Source: Cryptomeria japonica (lineage: Eukaryota > Streptophyta > Pinopsida > Cupressales > Cupressaceae). Taken from it: a stretch of DNA of 64,000 nt. Location: positions 290,903,957 through 290,967,956 of the forward strand of contig NC_081410.1 in the NCBI RefSeq assembly GCF_030272615.1, read 5' to 3'. How positions within the stretch are numbered: the first letter of the stretch is position 1; each line of letters starts with the position of its first letter. Shown here piece after piece: positions 46,654-57,525 of this stretch. Under the pieces are notes generated by a model. The model had not been told where the DNA came from, ran no database searches, and saw only the letters and a program-made list of their open reading frames with translations. The position numbers were made by a program, and so were the translations under genes.

Positions 46654-47930
46654 CTATAAAGTACCATCAATTAGTTTTGGATGTAGTAAGGATAAATGTT
46701 GGACAGGTTCAAGAGCATTCATGGTATTGTCATCACAATGGCAGATCGAAAAGTTGAGTTCCAAAAGGATACCTTGCGTAAGTGTCTCAAGACCACGAAG
46801 AGTCAGAACATGATTATTAAAGTTCACGTTAATATTTAATTGACCTAATCCAATAGACATACTTGTAGTGTCGTTCCCTATGCCAGACTGGACATCATAT
46901 CGTGGTTTGAAAGCGATAAGATCAGTAGACAGATTTTCATTGTTTGTATCAGATGATTCATAATTTGAGGCTGAGTAGGTATTGTCTTGAATAAGACTAT
47001 CATCAGAGTCATCAGAGTCATCGGATGAAAATATGAGTCTTCTTTAAGTGATTTAGTAAGTGTATGTATGGTATCAACACCAACATCTTTAATGTTGCAA
47101 GTTCCTTCATGTTATGGTTCATTTGTCATTTGTATTTGACACACCTATTGACATGATCTTGTTGTTTCTGTGATTTGTTGTCGTCTACTCCATTCAGCTT
47201 CCTCTGGACTGATAATTGGTTCTTGTTCTATAGCTTCTAACTCTTCTTGTGTAATGCTATACCTGATTTGTTTTGTTTTAGCATAGGGGTACATAGATGA
47301 AAAGCTTTTTGGTACTCTTCCTTCCTTCAGTCCTTGTTCATAATTTGCTTGCCTCTTTTGTCTAATTTCCTATATTTCCTTCTCTAGTTTTATGCGCATC
47401 AGCTCTTGAATATCATCTATGGCACCGCTAGACTCTTCTGGAGTTTCTGTACTGGATGTATCTGAGAGGTGGTCAAGACCCCATTCATACTTGTTTGAGT
47501 TAGTCTCTAAATTGTCTACTTGATGCCTGCCAGTATATGTGACTGGAACTTCTAGTGGTGCAAACAATTCTCTGATTCTTACTACTTCAACTCTTATATC
47601 CTTAGGGACCTCAACTTCTTGTATTAATATAGCTGACACCATCAAAGCTTGAGCACTAACTATTTCTTCTTTCTTGACTGTTGATTCCTCTTTCTCTTTT
47701 CCACACTCTGCTTTTGTTTGTTGAGCATCTGCTTCTTGTAATATTGAAGGCGATATCCTTTTCTGCCACTTAGACTTAGAAGCATGTTCTTGATCTGATG
47801 TCTTTTTTGGATTGTACCCCAGTCCAGCCTTATCATTTGTGGACTTTGTTTGCAGCTGAATTGGTTCAATAATACCCTCTTGATGTTTACCCAGGGGACT
47901 AGTACCTAAATATCCCATATGTTGAGTCAT
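46654..47930 (-). pseudogene. Element 4 protease-RT linker
   Basis: Charged, low-homology linker between protease and RT of the polyprotein. 47930-47370 is open in the gag-protease frame (acidic, Ser/Thr/Glu-rich). After that frames change. LGQLNINVNFNNHVLTLRG (46845-46785) and later text re-enter the RT frame. No catalytic motif is seen. Long linkers here are common in Tat-like elements. Confidence 0.6.
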
Positions 47931-48008
47931 CTTGTAGCCAGGACCATATTGGTTAGAGGAAATCTCACAATGTCGTAGCTCCTCGTTTTGACTATCTTCC
48001 TTAAAGAG

Positions 48009-48980
48009 CTAGTTAAGAATAGCATCTTCTTCCATTTCATCTTTTAGGGAGGTAGAGGACTCTACAAAGATACCATCATATATGGTATTCGGAGCTGAAG
48101 TTTGTATTCTCATAGCCTCTGATGGCTTGCCTAATTGTTTTCGTGATGGAGGGAGAGAAACTAATGAAAGTATTGGTTCTATCTTGTAGTCATCCATGCT
48201 GGTATTTGTAATCTTCAATTTTTTTTCTAAGTCTTTCATCAGTGTTTCTGAATCTTCATTTGTAGAGGCTGCCCTATTATGAGGCACAAAAGTATTTGCA
48301 CCTTTTGTCAATGCATTACAGATGACATTCGTATCAGTAGGAATACTGAATTTTGTTCCATTATAAGGAAACTTTAAGCATTGATGGTATGTTGATGGAA
48401 CTGCCTTCATTTCATGAATCCACGGCTTGCCCAGTAAGATATTGTATGACAAAGGAATATCAAGTACCTGGAAAAGGACATCTCTTTCTATAGGTCCCAC
48501 TCTGATAAGTAATGATACCACACCTTTATAGGTCCTTTCTTCTTCATCATAGGCTTTTATTGTTATTTTCTTGCCGAGATCAATGACATTTTCAAAGAAT
48601 CCTAGTTGTGTAAGCAAACTGTAAGTACAGATATTCAACCCCATGCCTCCATCTATCAAAACATGTTTGACTCTATGTTTATGGATCATGGCTTCAATAT
48701 GCAATGGATGGTTATGTGGATGATTTAGCGAGTTGTCATCTTCTTCAGAGAAGGTCAGATAGTGAGGTGAAGTCAGATGATCCACCATAGACTGAAACTG
48801 ATCAATGTCTAAATCTTTTGGAATGTTAGTGATGAGCAATGCTTTGTCTAGGATATCTTTGTGAGCAGACGAGAGTTTTAGCAATTCAAAAATTGAGAGT
48901 TGAGCATTTGTCCTCTTCAACTGTTCAACAACGCTATATCTAGAAGATGATGATGAAGTCAGCCTTTTAAATTTATCCAA
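48009..48980 (-). pseudogene. Element 4 aspartic protease (near-intact stretch)
   Basis: 323 codons without a stop. HVLIDGGMGLNICTYSLLTQ (about 48670-48610) is the active site with DGG in place of DTG, as in Tat elements. The fold continues with YKGVVSLLIRVGPIERDVLFQ (one short block) and SYNILLGKPWIHEM (about 48450-48410). Upstream LSIFELLKLSSAHKDILDKA and KDLDIDQFQSMVDHL are the blocks that identify the element 0 remnant at 18350. It is in phase with gag and follows a short Ser-rich linker. Confidence 0.9.
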
Positions 48981-49100
48981 AGTTTATTCTTTTTGTTTGT
49001 TTGATTAGGTTGGTGGGTTCGATGTTGCTTGAGCTGGGTTGGAAGAACTAGCTCCTTGGAGAGTGACTTTCTTCTGAGGATGGTTCAAAGCTCTTGCATA

Positions 49101-50855
49101 TCATGATTTGTTCAATATATCTTGGAATATAATCACATTGCAATATTCTGATTGGGAAGGCTCAATCATTTTAATGATGTTGTCATTGCTAGTATAAGTA
49201 TAATTTACTTTGGCACCTCTTTTGGTCTTTGAGGAATCACCTTGTTCATAAACAAGTAAAGGGTCCTTAAATGCTTTATCATCAGCATTGATCAGATGAT
49301 TCCCAACAACAACTTTACCAGCATCTATGAGATCTTGAATCTCATGTTTTAGCTTCATGCAATTGTTTATATTATGACCTTTATTCTTATGGAAGTCACA
49401 GTATTCATTTTCTCTACACCATCTTGGTTTGACTTTTGGATCATATGGTCTGGAGTTATCTGGTAGCATTATCAAGTTGTTTGCCAACAGAGTTTTGAAA
49501 GCGGATTCATATGATTCTTCAAGAGGAGTAAAATCACGCTTAGGTTTGGAAAGCCAAGGCTTTTCTTTGAACCATTCTTTTGCTTTCTTTGGTGGATTTT
49601 CTATTGCAGTCTCAGTAGCTTTAAGTGCTTGTGTACCACTAGCCAAGTTGAATATTGTGGGCTTTGAGTTAGCTTTAACAATATCTACTACTCCATCATT
49701 AACAACATTCTTGTTATTGTCTTTGCCAAATTTCCAATACGTGTTCTTCTCTTTAGAGCTAGATCTTGGTTGTGTTTCTTTCCAAGGTGAGATATATCCC
49801 TTCTTTATGAGCACATCTTCCATTCAAATGGCATTATCTACCATTTTGTTAAATGATGGGTGTACTTGCATTTGTATACTATACTTCAGTTTGGGGACCA
49901 AGTTATTGACAAATATATCCATTTTCTCAGAGTCTGGGATAGGTCGAGAATACCTAGAGAACATCTTTCTTCAGTGTTGGAGGAAAATAAGAAGAGGCTC
50001 CCCTATTTTCTGTTTAGTATTGCAAAGCTCGATCATAGTCACAAGATGTGGAATGTTGTATGAGTATTGTTGTAAAAATAGTTGGATTAGTTCTTCAAAC
50101 GTTTTTATTCCTTTGGGTAGACTTGAGTACCATTCCATTGCTTGACCCCCTAAACTCCTTGGGAAAAGGTGCATGAGGTACGTTTGATCATGCATGAACT
50201 CCATACAGGCGGCATAAAACTCTCTGACATGATCTTGAGGATCTGAGGTACCATCATATTTGTCAAATTTTGGGATCTCAACTCGTGAAGGAAATGGAGG
50301 CATGTATAGATTTTTGTCAAATGGGAAGGGACATATTATTTCCAGAGAATAGTGTTTCGGGGACTTGTCCTTATTCTTCAGTTTTGTGACCTCCATCCAT
50401 AAGGCTTGTAATTGTTTGTGTACCATGAGTATAGGTGATTCTTCCTTTTTAGTAATGAGTGTCTGAACATCATATCTAGTAGGAAGTTTGGCACCTTGTT
50501 TTGCTAGTTCTAAGAAATAGTCTTCCTTCTCTCGAGCCAGGATAGCTTTCATCATTTTTCTAAAGTCTTTGTCCTTTTGATAGTCAAGAATATCTTTTTA
50601 TGGAGGTTCTATGTCTTCTTCAGCTTCACTTGATGAGGAATCATTGTCAATTTCATGAACATTACGGTTGTCTTTGTCATTGTATTTTGTCTCATGTACA
50701 GTGGGAGATTTAGGTTCATCAAAAACTGGTACTCCTGATGATGAGGATTTATCAGTCAAAGGGTCCTCTTCATAAAATGGATTATCATTGTATGAAAAGG
50801 GTAGTTCTTTGCCGTTGGCTTCTTTCTTGTGAGAACAACTGGTTTGAATAGGCAT
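49101..50855 (-). pseudogene. gag: Element 4 gag
   Basis: One frame from ATG 50855 (MPIQTSCSHKKEANG) to TGA at 49101, with stops near 50597, 49970 and 49824. The gag domain is excellent: FPFDKNLYMPPFPSR (about 50325), VEIPKFDKYDGTSDPQDHV (about 50285-50230), YLMHLFPRSLGGQAMEWYSSL (near 50180-50120) and SYNIPHLVTMIELCNTKQK (about 50070). Near the end a zinc-like motif YCDFHKNKGHNINNC (about 49400-49355) replaces a classic knuckle. Gag, protease and linker share one frame, so a fused Gag-Pro polyprotein is likely. The plus-strand 238-codon frame opposite is a shadow. Confidence 0.9.
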
Positions 50856-53050
50856 TTTTATGGATTAGTGTGACCTAAATTTGTTTGTGATGCAGAGGTC
50901 AAGATCAATTTTAGAGGTAGTTTTGTTCAGTATTGTTTGAGAGAAACAACTGAGATTTTAGTCTTGTTTCAGAAAAGATCTATCTTGTATAAGACGTCTA
51001 TCTAAGTTGATTCTAAGAGTAGTGTATGATTCAGTCTGGTTATAGGAATGATCTATCCTATGTAAGACGTTATCTAAGTGACATAAATTTGATAGGTAGT
51101 TGATTGAACTAGCTGAAAGATGATCGACCAAATCGTGCAACACAAATGGTAGAGGTACATTATCTTGATCTATTTATGCTTAGGATGATGATAACCAGTA
51201 TTATGTTCATTGTAGATTGTTTCTAGGCAAGTTTGACTATTTTGTTTTCGACAAAACTAGAGACTCATACGACAAGATTTTTTGAATCGGACGATAATTT
51301 AGCAGCTACAGGATGACAATAGTTCTATTTCATATGAGTTGTTGCCCCGTACCGTATGATATATGGGTATGTGCAGGATGACAAAAGACTTAGGGCAGTT
51401 TTGTTTCGTATGACTTGAGATTTAGCTCTAGATGATAGACTTCTGGGTTTTGTACGACACAGGATTTAGCTCTAGACGACAGACATTTGGGTTTCATACG
51501 ACATAGGGTACAGTGCAGGATGACAAATGACAAAACTTGTATGACACAGGATGTGATGTAGGATGATAAATAATTAGTTTTGTATGACTGTTCATAGGGT
51601 AGAGACTAAAATTCTGAGTTTTTAGATTGTTGAGTATGACAACTAAGTGACCAATCCTGAGATGGACTGATTTTTGACCAGGATATACTAGTTTTGAACA
51701 GAATTTTGACTTAGGATGGACAAGTTCTGACATGGATAGAGTTTCGACTTAGGATGGACTAGTATTGACATGGACAGAGTTTTGACTTAGGATGGACTAG
51801 TTCTGACACAAACAGAGTTTCTAATCACTAAGTTGTTTCTTGTCTTCTCCATTTTGGTATTTTAGTTTTTTTGTTTCAGGGATGAAAACACAGAAGACAT
51901 GTAGTATAAATAGTAACTCCAATCACAGCATGGAAACCCTAAGGAATTTGGTGAAAGAAGAAAACCTTTTCTTGTAGACTCAAGTACACACCCAATAGCT
52001 AATCAGAATATGACTATTGAGTCTCACGCAATGGATTCTCAACATCATATTATCTGACTCCAAATGCTAATGGGGGCACAAAATGACAAGTATCTTGGGA
52101 GAGTTACTATCTCTCTTGCACAAAGATTATCTCCCCTTTCGGAGGTGAACTGGGTAGCTTCTAATTTTAATTGGAACTAGTAAGGGATCCATTTGGTGCG
52201 TCGAGGTATAAACTCAATTAAGAGGTCTCCCAGCCTTGAAAACCAAGGTTTAATATACCCGAAGGTATAGAGGAGAGCTATTCTCGAGCACTGTCGTTGA
52301 CTTGATTTTCATCAAATCATGTTTATTTTATAGTGGGTTGGAGTACTTGGCATTTATCCATTCCCACTTAGGTTGTTCCCCTCACACCGGTCGTAACGGA
52401 TTTAAGAGTTTTTCAACCCCTCAGGAGGGCAGGCCTGCTAAAGATGTACAAATCTCAAACAAAGAAAAAGCCTCAAGGGTCTGAATTTCTGATTGTCTGG
52501 GAAAAGACAAGAGCATACTCTCCTACCTCTCAGAATTTTCTAAAAACATGAAAGACAGATTTGTTCTTTAACCAGATTGCAATTTAGGTGCCTAAAAAAT
52601 GAATTAAAAGAATACACAATGTTTGGTCGATTTTCCTTAGGCAACCTGCAAAGACAACGAATCAGTAGTCATATTGTCTTTGTGCTACGAGCATATTCTT
52701 TGGCAAGCGTTCTACAAAAACTAATTAGGTTGTGAAAATTTCTAAGATAGACAGATAAACAACCAGGGTCATTCATCAAAATAACCAAAATCATGAATTT
52801 TGTTTCTTTTGTCTTTTTTAACCAAAAAAAAAATACAAAATCGTACGACAGTATGTAAACTCATACGATACAGGATTCCAGCTCGTACGAGATAGGATTC
52901 TAGTTCGTATGACACCTGCATTTTATCATTTCAGCTTGTGGGAAATGTCGTACGAGATGTATGGACAAAAATCCAAAAAATCTAAAATTTGGAAAATAAC
53001 AAAACAAAAAAAGCAGTTAGTCTTGGAGGCCAAAAAATGTAGTCTTCTGC
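50856..53050 (-). other. Element 4 long leader (5' region) with repeat arrays
   Basis: About 2.2 kb without a gene lies between primer site and gag. It holds variants of TCGTACGAC / TCATACGAC with CACAGGAT at 51260-51600 and again at 52843-52955, and the 38-bp repeats at 51701-51814. Long leaders occur in Tat/Ogre elements, where an extra ORF can lie before gag. None is readable here. Confidence 0.6.
51701..51814. repeat. 38-bp tandem repeat, three copies
   Basis: Units 51701-51738, 51739-51776 and 51777-51814 share GACTTAGGATGGAC and end GACATGGA or a variant. A partial fourth unit starts at 51815 and a more diverged one precedes the array (51660-51700). Confidence 0.88.
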
Positions 53051-53070
53051 CCCACGGTGGGTGCCAGAGA
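53051..53070 (-). other. Primer binding site (element 4)
   Basis: TCTCTGGCACCCACCGTGGG on the minus strand directly follows the 5' LTR end (53071). TGGCGCCCACCGTGGGG is a frequent plant gypsy primer sequence; here one C/G has changed to A. This sets the minus orientation. Confidence 0.8.
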
Positions 53071-53374
53071 TGTGTGTGTGAAAAAGTGGTCTATAGCTAT
53101 AAGCACAACACTTCAATTAGGTCATTACATGTATGGTTAGTAAATAAATAATAAACCATAACAAAGCGACTAATTGCCTTCTAAAAGATGCGAGTATAAG
53201 ATTGCTCTCAGATTTTTTATAGGCAATACCAGTGACTAGACTACACCAAGATGAAGGATTTAATCTATATGATATTAACTATATAGATTCAAAATGGATG
53301 AATAATTCAAGAAATAACAAATTCAAGCAATATGGATTCAAGCAATAATGAATAAACTAAATATAGATGCAAAT
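53071..53374 (-). repeat. Element 4 5' LTR, inner part
   Basis: It matches 36831-37147 of the 3' LTR, minus a 10-15 bp AATAATCAATA-type stretch. It is interrupted after CAAAT (53370-53374) by the solo LTR. Confidence 0.93.
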
Positions 53375-55538
53375 TGGTGCAGGAGCACCTAGTTGAGTAA
53401 AACTCCCATTTTTGGGTATTTAATGTTTTTTATGTTTGTAAAGTCTTGTGTTAGGTTTATTTTGTTGTTTTAGGATGTTTTGGGTCATGTTTAGTGGTTT
53501 TGATCTCATTTTGGGCTCTAGAGATCAAGTTTTGCCTTTTAGGCCTTGAGTTGACAATTTTTGGCAAAAATGTGAAAAATTGCCAAAAAGGTCTCCTAAT
53601 GTCTTCAAGAGCATTGAAACATATTTTTTTAGTGTTTCTAAGAATGTCTTAGTTGTTTAGGCAAGTTTATAAGGCTAGGTTGTCAAAAATGCCTTTGTGA
53701 GCAAGAAAAGTTGTCATTTGGCTTAAGAAAGTTGTCAAAATTGTCATTTTCTTGAAAAATGTAATTATTGAAGCCTCTTGTTTGTATAAGGGTGTGAAAA
53801 CCAACTTGAGAAACTATATAAGGCCTCCCTTTTCCTTTGAAAGGGTTGGTGATTATACTTACAAGTGAAACTTAATAGAAATCAAGTTTTTTGGCTTTTA
53901 TGACTGTTTTATTTTCCTTTTGAAGGGCAGTCCGTACTGTAGTTGTACAAATCCATATTGTACCTTCTTGAAAGTTGAGATGTTGATGTAACAAGGCTTC
54001 TCATGTAATTTTTTCATTGGTTTTTCATTTGCAAGGTGTTTATACAAAAATATTTGTAAACTGTGTATCTACTGCCCTGCCAAGGGTTTGGAGTTGTAAA
54101 ATGTGTCAACTTAGTTGATCCAGGTCTGGGATCCCTCCAATGGATTCTTCCAAGTTTATCCATGTGTATATAATGTACATTCCTTTCTTTTTGTGCCAAA
54201 TAAGTGTTTTGAAGATGTACTTGAGTGAATGCTAGGCAAGTGTTTGTCATTTGACTAGTAGCTTAAGCAAAACTCAAGGTTTACACTCAAAGGTAATTTG
54301 GGTGAGAAAATGGATGTGATAGGGGCCTATGCATTTGGCCAAAATAATTTAGTACCTTATTGGATGGCTAGTTTATCTTTTTCTTTCTTAAATCCTTCTC
54401 ATCTTGTAAACAAGCAGTGAGTTCACTGTTTTCATGAATTGTATGTGGCAAAATGTCTATGGAATGCTTGAAGAGCATAATCCAAGCCTTGAATTTTGAA
54501 GGCAATGTAATAGGAGGAGTATTATATGATTTAAGAGCTCATTGAGGTACTTTCCCACTTCCAAACTCTTCATTCTTGCAGGTTCCAAAGAGCAAATGTT
54601 GTTGACTGGTAAAAGGCAATAAAAAGATAGTGACAGAGGCAATTCATTGTTTTCCTTCTTGTCTGCCAAGTGTTTGACAATTTCCTTGCACGAAAAAAGT
54701 AGGGGAAGGTTCTTTAAGATGTGGTAGAGGTCCTATACCATTGAGGAGGCTTTTAGAGTGGAGTGAGAGATTCTTTCAAACATTACTTGCTCCAAACCCT
54801 ACCAAACCCTCCAATTATGCCACAAAAGGTGGACAGTCTTAAATCTGCTCTAATAGTGGGCTAAACCTCAAAAATCCTTGAGCATACACTCCTAATACAT
54901 CATTCCAAACAATATTTGTGGTGGAAAGGACCATCATTGACCGGTAGGAGCAAAATAAGGCTAATTAGGCCTCCACGGGCTAGTAGCCCTGCTGCATAAC
55001 ACACAAAAAAATGACAGTTTTTGTAGGATGCATGAACCCGATGAAAAAATGAAACTTGGGGCTTATGAAACATAATGAAAACATTCCAAACAGTCCAACA
55101 AGTGTTCTTGGGACTCTTGGACAATGTACAGCCTCATTTGGGGGTAGTTGAGCCTTGTTAATGAATTTGAGCAAGTTGAGGGTTATAGACCTAAAACAAG
55201 ATTATGAGCATTCGAAGGTGAATAATACCTTACTGCCCCTATATTTCCATGTGGAAGACCCCTGGTACACATTGAAACCTAAGGTTGAAGGCCCCAATAG
55301 CCAAGCATGAGAAAGTGTAGTTGGAAGGATTAAGTATTTTGAGTAGATTTGTGCATGGGCAAGAGTCATCACCCAAAAGGGAGTTTGTTAGGCAAGCCAA
55401 CCATGAAGTACTTGGCACTACAACAACAAGACAGATTGAGTAGTCATATACAATAGACTCTACAAGTCCTTGGTAAATAAATTGATCATTTTTTAGCAAA
55501 CTAGCCTTGTGAGTGCTTTCCTAGTAAGCTCCCTATCA
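53375..55538 (+). mobile_element. Solo LTR, 2.16 kb, inside element 4 5' LTR
   Basis: The insert starts TGGTGCAGGAGCACC and ends CCCTATCA (TG...CA ends), with the target CAAAT duplicated at 53370-53374 and 55539-55543. A TATA-like TATATAAGG is at 53815-53823 on the plus strand. I see no gag or pol motif, primer site or internal repeat, so it is best read as a solo LTR left by recombination between the LTRs of a full element. It is the youngest event of the nest. Confidence 0.8.
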
Positions 55539-56362
55539 CAAATAATCTAAGAAAGCACAATAATCTTCAATGACTCCAGAGCAAAATTAGCATGATAATA
55601 ATCTCCAAGCATGTTCTCAAAAATCTCTGGGGTGAATTCGAATGAGAACTGAAGGATGAATTTATAGAGAATTACACGAGAGAGAATGAAAAAAATCTCA
55701 ATTTAGGATTAATTGAAATAATTGAGAAATCATGTTTAGTTAACCTTGAGATAGATTCCAATTTTAGTTTAATTGAAATGCATTTAGATTAGAAGTCCAT
55801 GTTGCATTGGAAATAATAATAAATTAATTCCATGCATTTGTGATAAAAATAGATAATTCTTTTATTTATTCAAGAAAAGAGTCTTTTTAATGCAACTGAA
55901 CTTCTTTTTTTGAAAAGCTTTGAATTCTAATTTTAGAGAATAATTCAATAATTCAATTTAATTGCTTTTCTGATTTCAAGTTCTAAATTTAGAACAAGAA
56001 ATAATATCTCATGTTTGATTTCTCTCTCGATTCAATTCTTTTATTTTATTTTCAATTCAACTCTTGCGTTGTAATTAATTCATTTTTGCATGATTAAATG
56101 GCAAATTTATTAATTAATTAAATATGCAAGGATATTTAATAAATTAAATAGGATAATTGATCAAAATTATATTCTTGGAAATGATTCAATTAATTAAATA
56201 AATATTTAATTAATATTGAGTAATTGATTTGCCATGTGATATTTGATGATTAGAGAATTAATAATGTGCCCAAGGTTGATTTAATTGCCTTTGGTTAGGA
56301 CCTTGGTGATGTCGTCGAGATTAGGGGCCCATGCTTTAGATGACCATTTTTAGGGTATTACA
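55539..56362 (-). repeat. Element 4 5' LTR, outer part
   Basis: It matches 37143-37963 almost base for base, ends GGGTATTACA on the plus strand, and is followed by the duplicated target GAAAT (56363-56367). Confidence 0.95.
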
Positions 56363-57241
56363 GAAATGACATTCAAAAAGGAGAAAGAATAGGTCAAATC
56401 CTCATGGAAAACCCACGTAGGAGAAGTATAAACCAAAATGCCTAAGTTCCAACTGAAAAATGTGGCATTCCACTCTCCAAATCATGGTATTCAAAAATGG
56501 CTCATGGAGGAAAAAACGCAATCAAAGATCAATGAAATGGCAACCAAATAAGTTGCAAGGTGTTTCCAAAAGCATAAAATCCACCTTGAATCCAAAATGC
56601 CTCCTCATCCCATGGATTCCTCCACCAAAATCGGTTAAAAATTATAGCAAAATCAAACTCTAAGGAGAAGAAAGCAAGTTGGGTTCTTGGTAGGAAGTAA
56701 CAAGTTTAGAATGCCTTGCAAAGACATGTAATCGGGTTTTAGAAACCCTTTTACAAGTTTTAAGTTGCTTCACTTTTCATTTCTTAGGCAAATCAGTTTT
56801 GTGAGAGAAAAGAACATGTCAAAATAACTTGTAAGAGGAAAAGGAATCCCCTTTACTAGTTTTAATGATTTAACTCAAAAAAGAAATTTTCATAGGGAAA
56901 TAAAATTCCCTTTACAAGTAACTAGAAAAACAATAAAACATGTAATAAGGAAATAAAATCCCTATTACATCTAAAAAGTAACTTTAAAACTTGCAATCCA
57001 AGGAAAATTTCCCACCTGGAGTCGGGAAGGAAAAACCCGAAATTGAAGGAAAAACATAGCAAACGAACTTGAAATGCAATGAACTTTGAAACATTGATCG
57101 AGGATAGATTGAAGATTAATCCAATCCAGGGGTAAAGAAAAAAATTTCCTGGGAAGCGTTCCTTTATAGTAAAAATTTTATTTATAAACAAAAATTTTAA
57201 AGGGGTTGTCTATTTTTGTGAATACAAAAATACAGACAATA
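56363..57241 (-). repeat. Element 3 5' LTR, outer part
   Basis: It parallels about 24090-25215 of the 3' LTR, with about 0.26 kb deleted near 56990 between AAACTTG repeats. The outer end GACAATA is followed by the duplicated target GGTTA (57242-57246). Confidence 0.92.
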
Positions 57242-57246
57242 GGTTA

Positions 57247-57525
57247 TTTCCCCTCCTTCAAACTAGATGCATTCAGATGGTGCATCTGTCTAGGGGTAGA
57301 TTTAAAGATCATCTTTTATCCTTTAGATTGATGTGGTTGTTCCTCTTAGGGGGAGTAGTGTGGTGGTAATCATATTGGGGGAGAGAAAGTTTAGTCGTTA
57401 TTTACTATAGTGTGCCCTTTGTCCTTAATGTCAAAGGGAGAGAGAGATATTGTTGGGTGAGAGAGATAGACAGTGTGTTTTTCATTAGTGGTAAAAGTTT
57501 TTCCATCAATGACAAAGGGGGAGAA
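57247..57525 (+). other. Element 5 Copia 3' untranslated region and polypurine tract
   Basis: It continues the Copia pol end of 18713-18752 after the element 3 insertion. It is noncoding, with repeated AGGGGGAG-type tracts and the polypurine tract AAAGGGGGAGAA (57514-57525) abutting the LTR start TGTTGG. CATCAATGACAAAGG resembles the matching spot in elements 1 and 2. Confidence 0.75.

Larger units (their letters stand above)
36831..56362 (-). mobile_element. Element 4: Tat-like Ty3/gypsy element with antisense PMD ORF
   Basis: LTRs 36831-37963 and 53071-56362 (the latter split by a solo LTR) flank about 15 kb. The target GAAAT is duplicated at 36826-36830 and 56363-56367. On the minus strand the order is primer site, long leader, gag, protease, linker, RT, RNase H, second RNase H, integrase, and a long 3' region that holds a PMD ORF on the plus strand. 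The second RNase H after RT and the antisense ORF before the 3' LTR are features of the Tat group. Coding parts are less decayed than in elements 1-3. It is inserted in the 5' LTR of element 3. Confidence 0.93.
18753..57241 (-). mobile_element. Element 3: Ty3/gypsy element with about 6-kb LTRs that contain an ORF
   Basis: Direct repeats at 18753-25215 (6,463 bp) and 31508-57241 (about 6.2 kb once element 4 and its duplicated target are removed) flank a minus-strand gag-pol (25395-31400). The target GGTTA is duplicated at 18748-18752 and 57242-57246. A tRNA-Arg-type primer site abuts the inner end of the right repeat. Repeat ends are TGTT...AACA (the outer right end TG has become TA and the outer left end TTTT). 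Internal order is gag, protease, an RNase H, RT, RNase H, integrase. The LTR holds a long ORF in U3. All coding parts are decayed. The element is inserted in Copia element 5 and hosts element 4. Confidence 0.92.

Noticed and set aside
49429-50145. Plus-strand open frame of 238 codons
   Set aside because: It lies wholly opposite the well-supported gag of element 4 and shows no domain or codon pattern of its own.
53375-55538. Intact host gene or DNA transposon inside the element 4 LTR
   Set aside because: TG...CA ends with a 5-bp duplication fit an LTR, and there are no inverted repeats at the ends and no long ORF.
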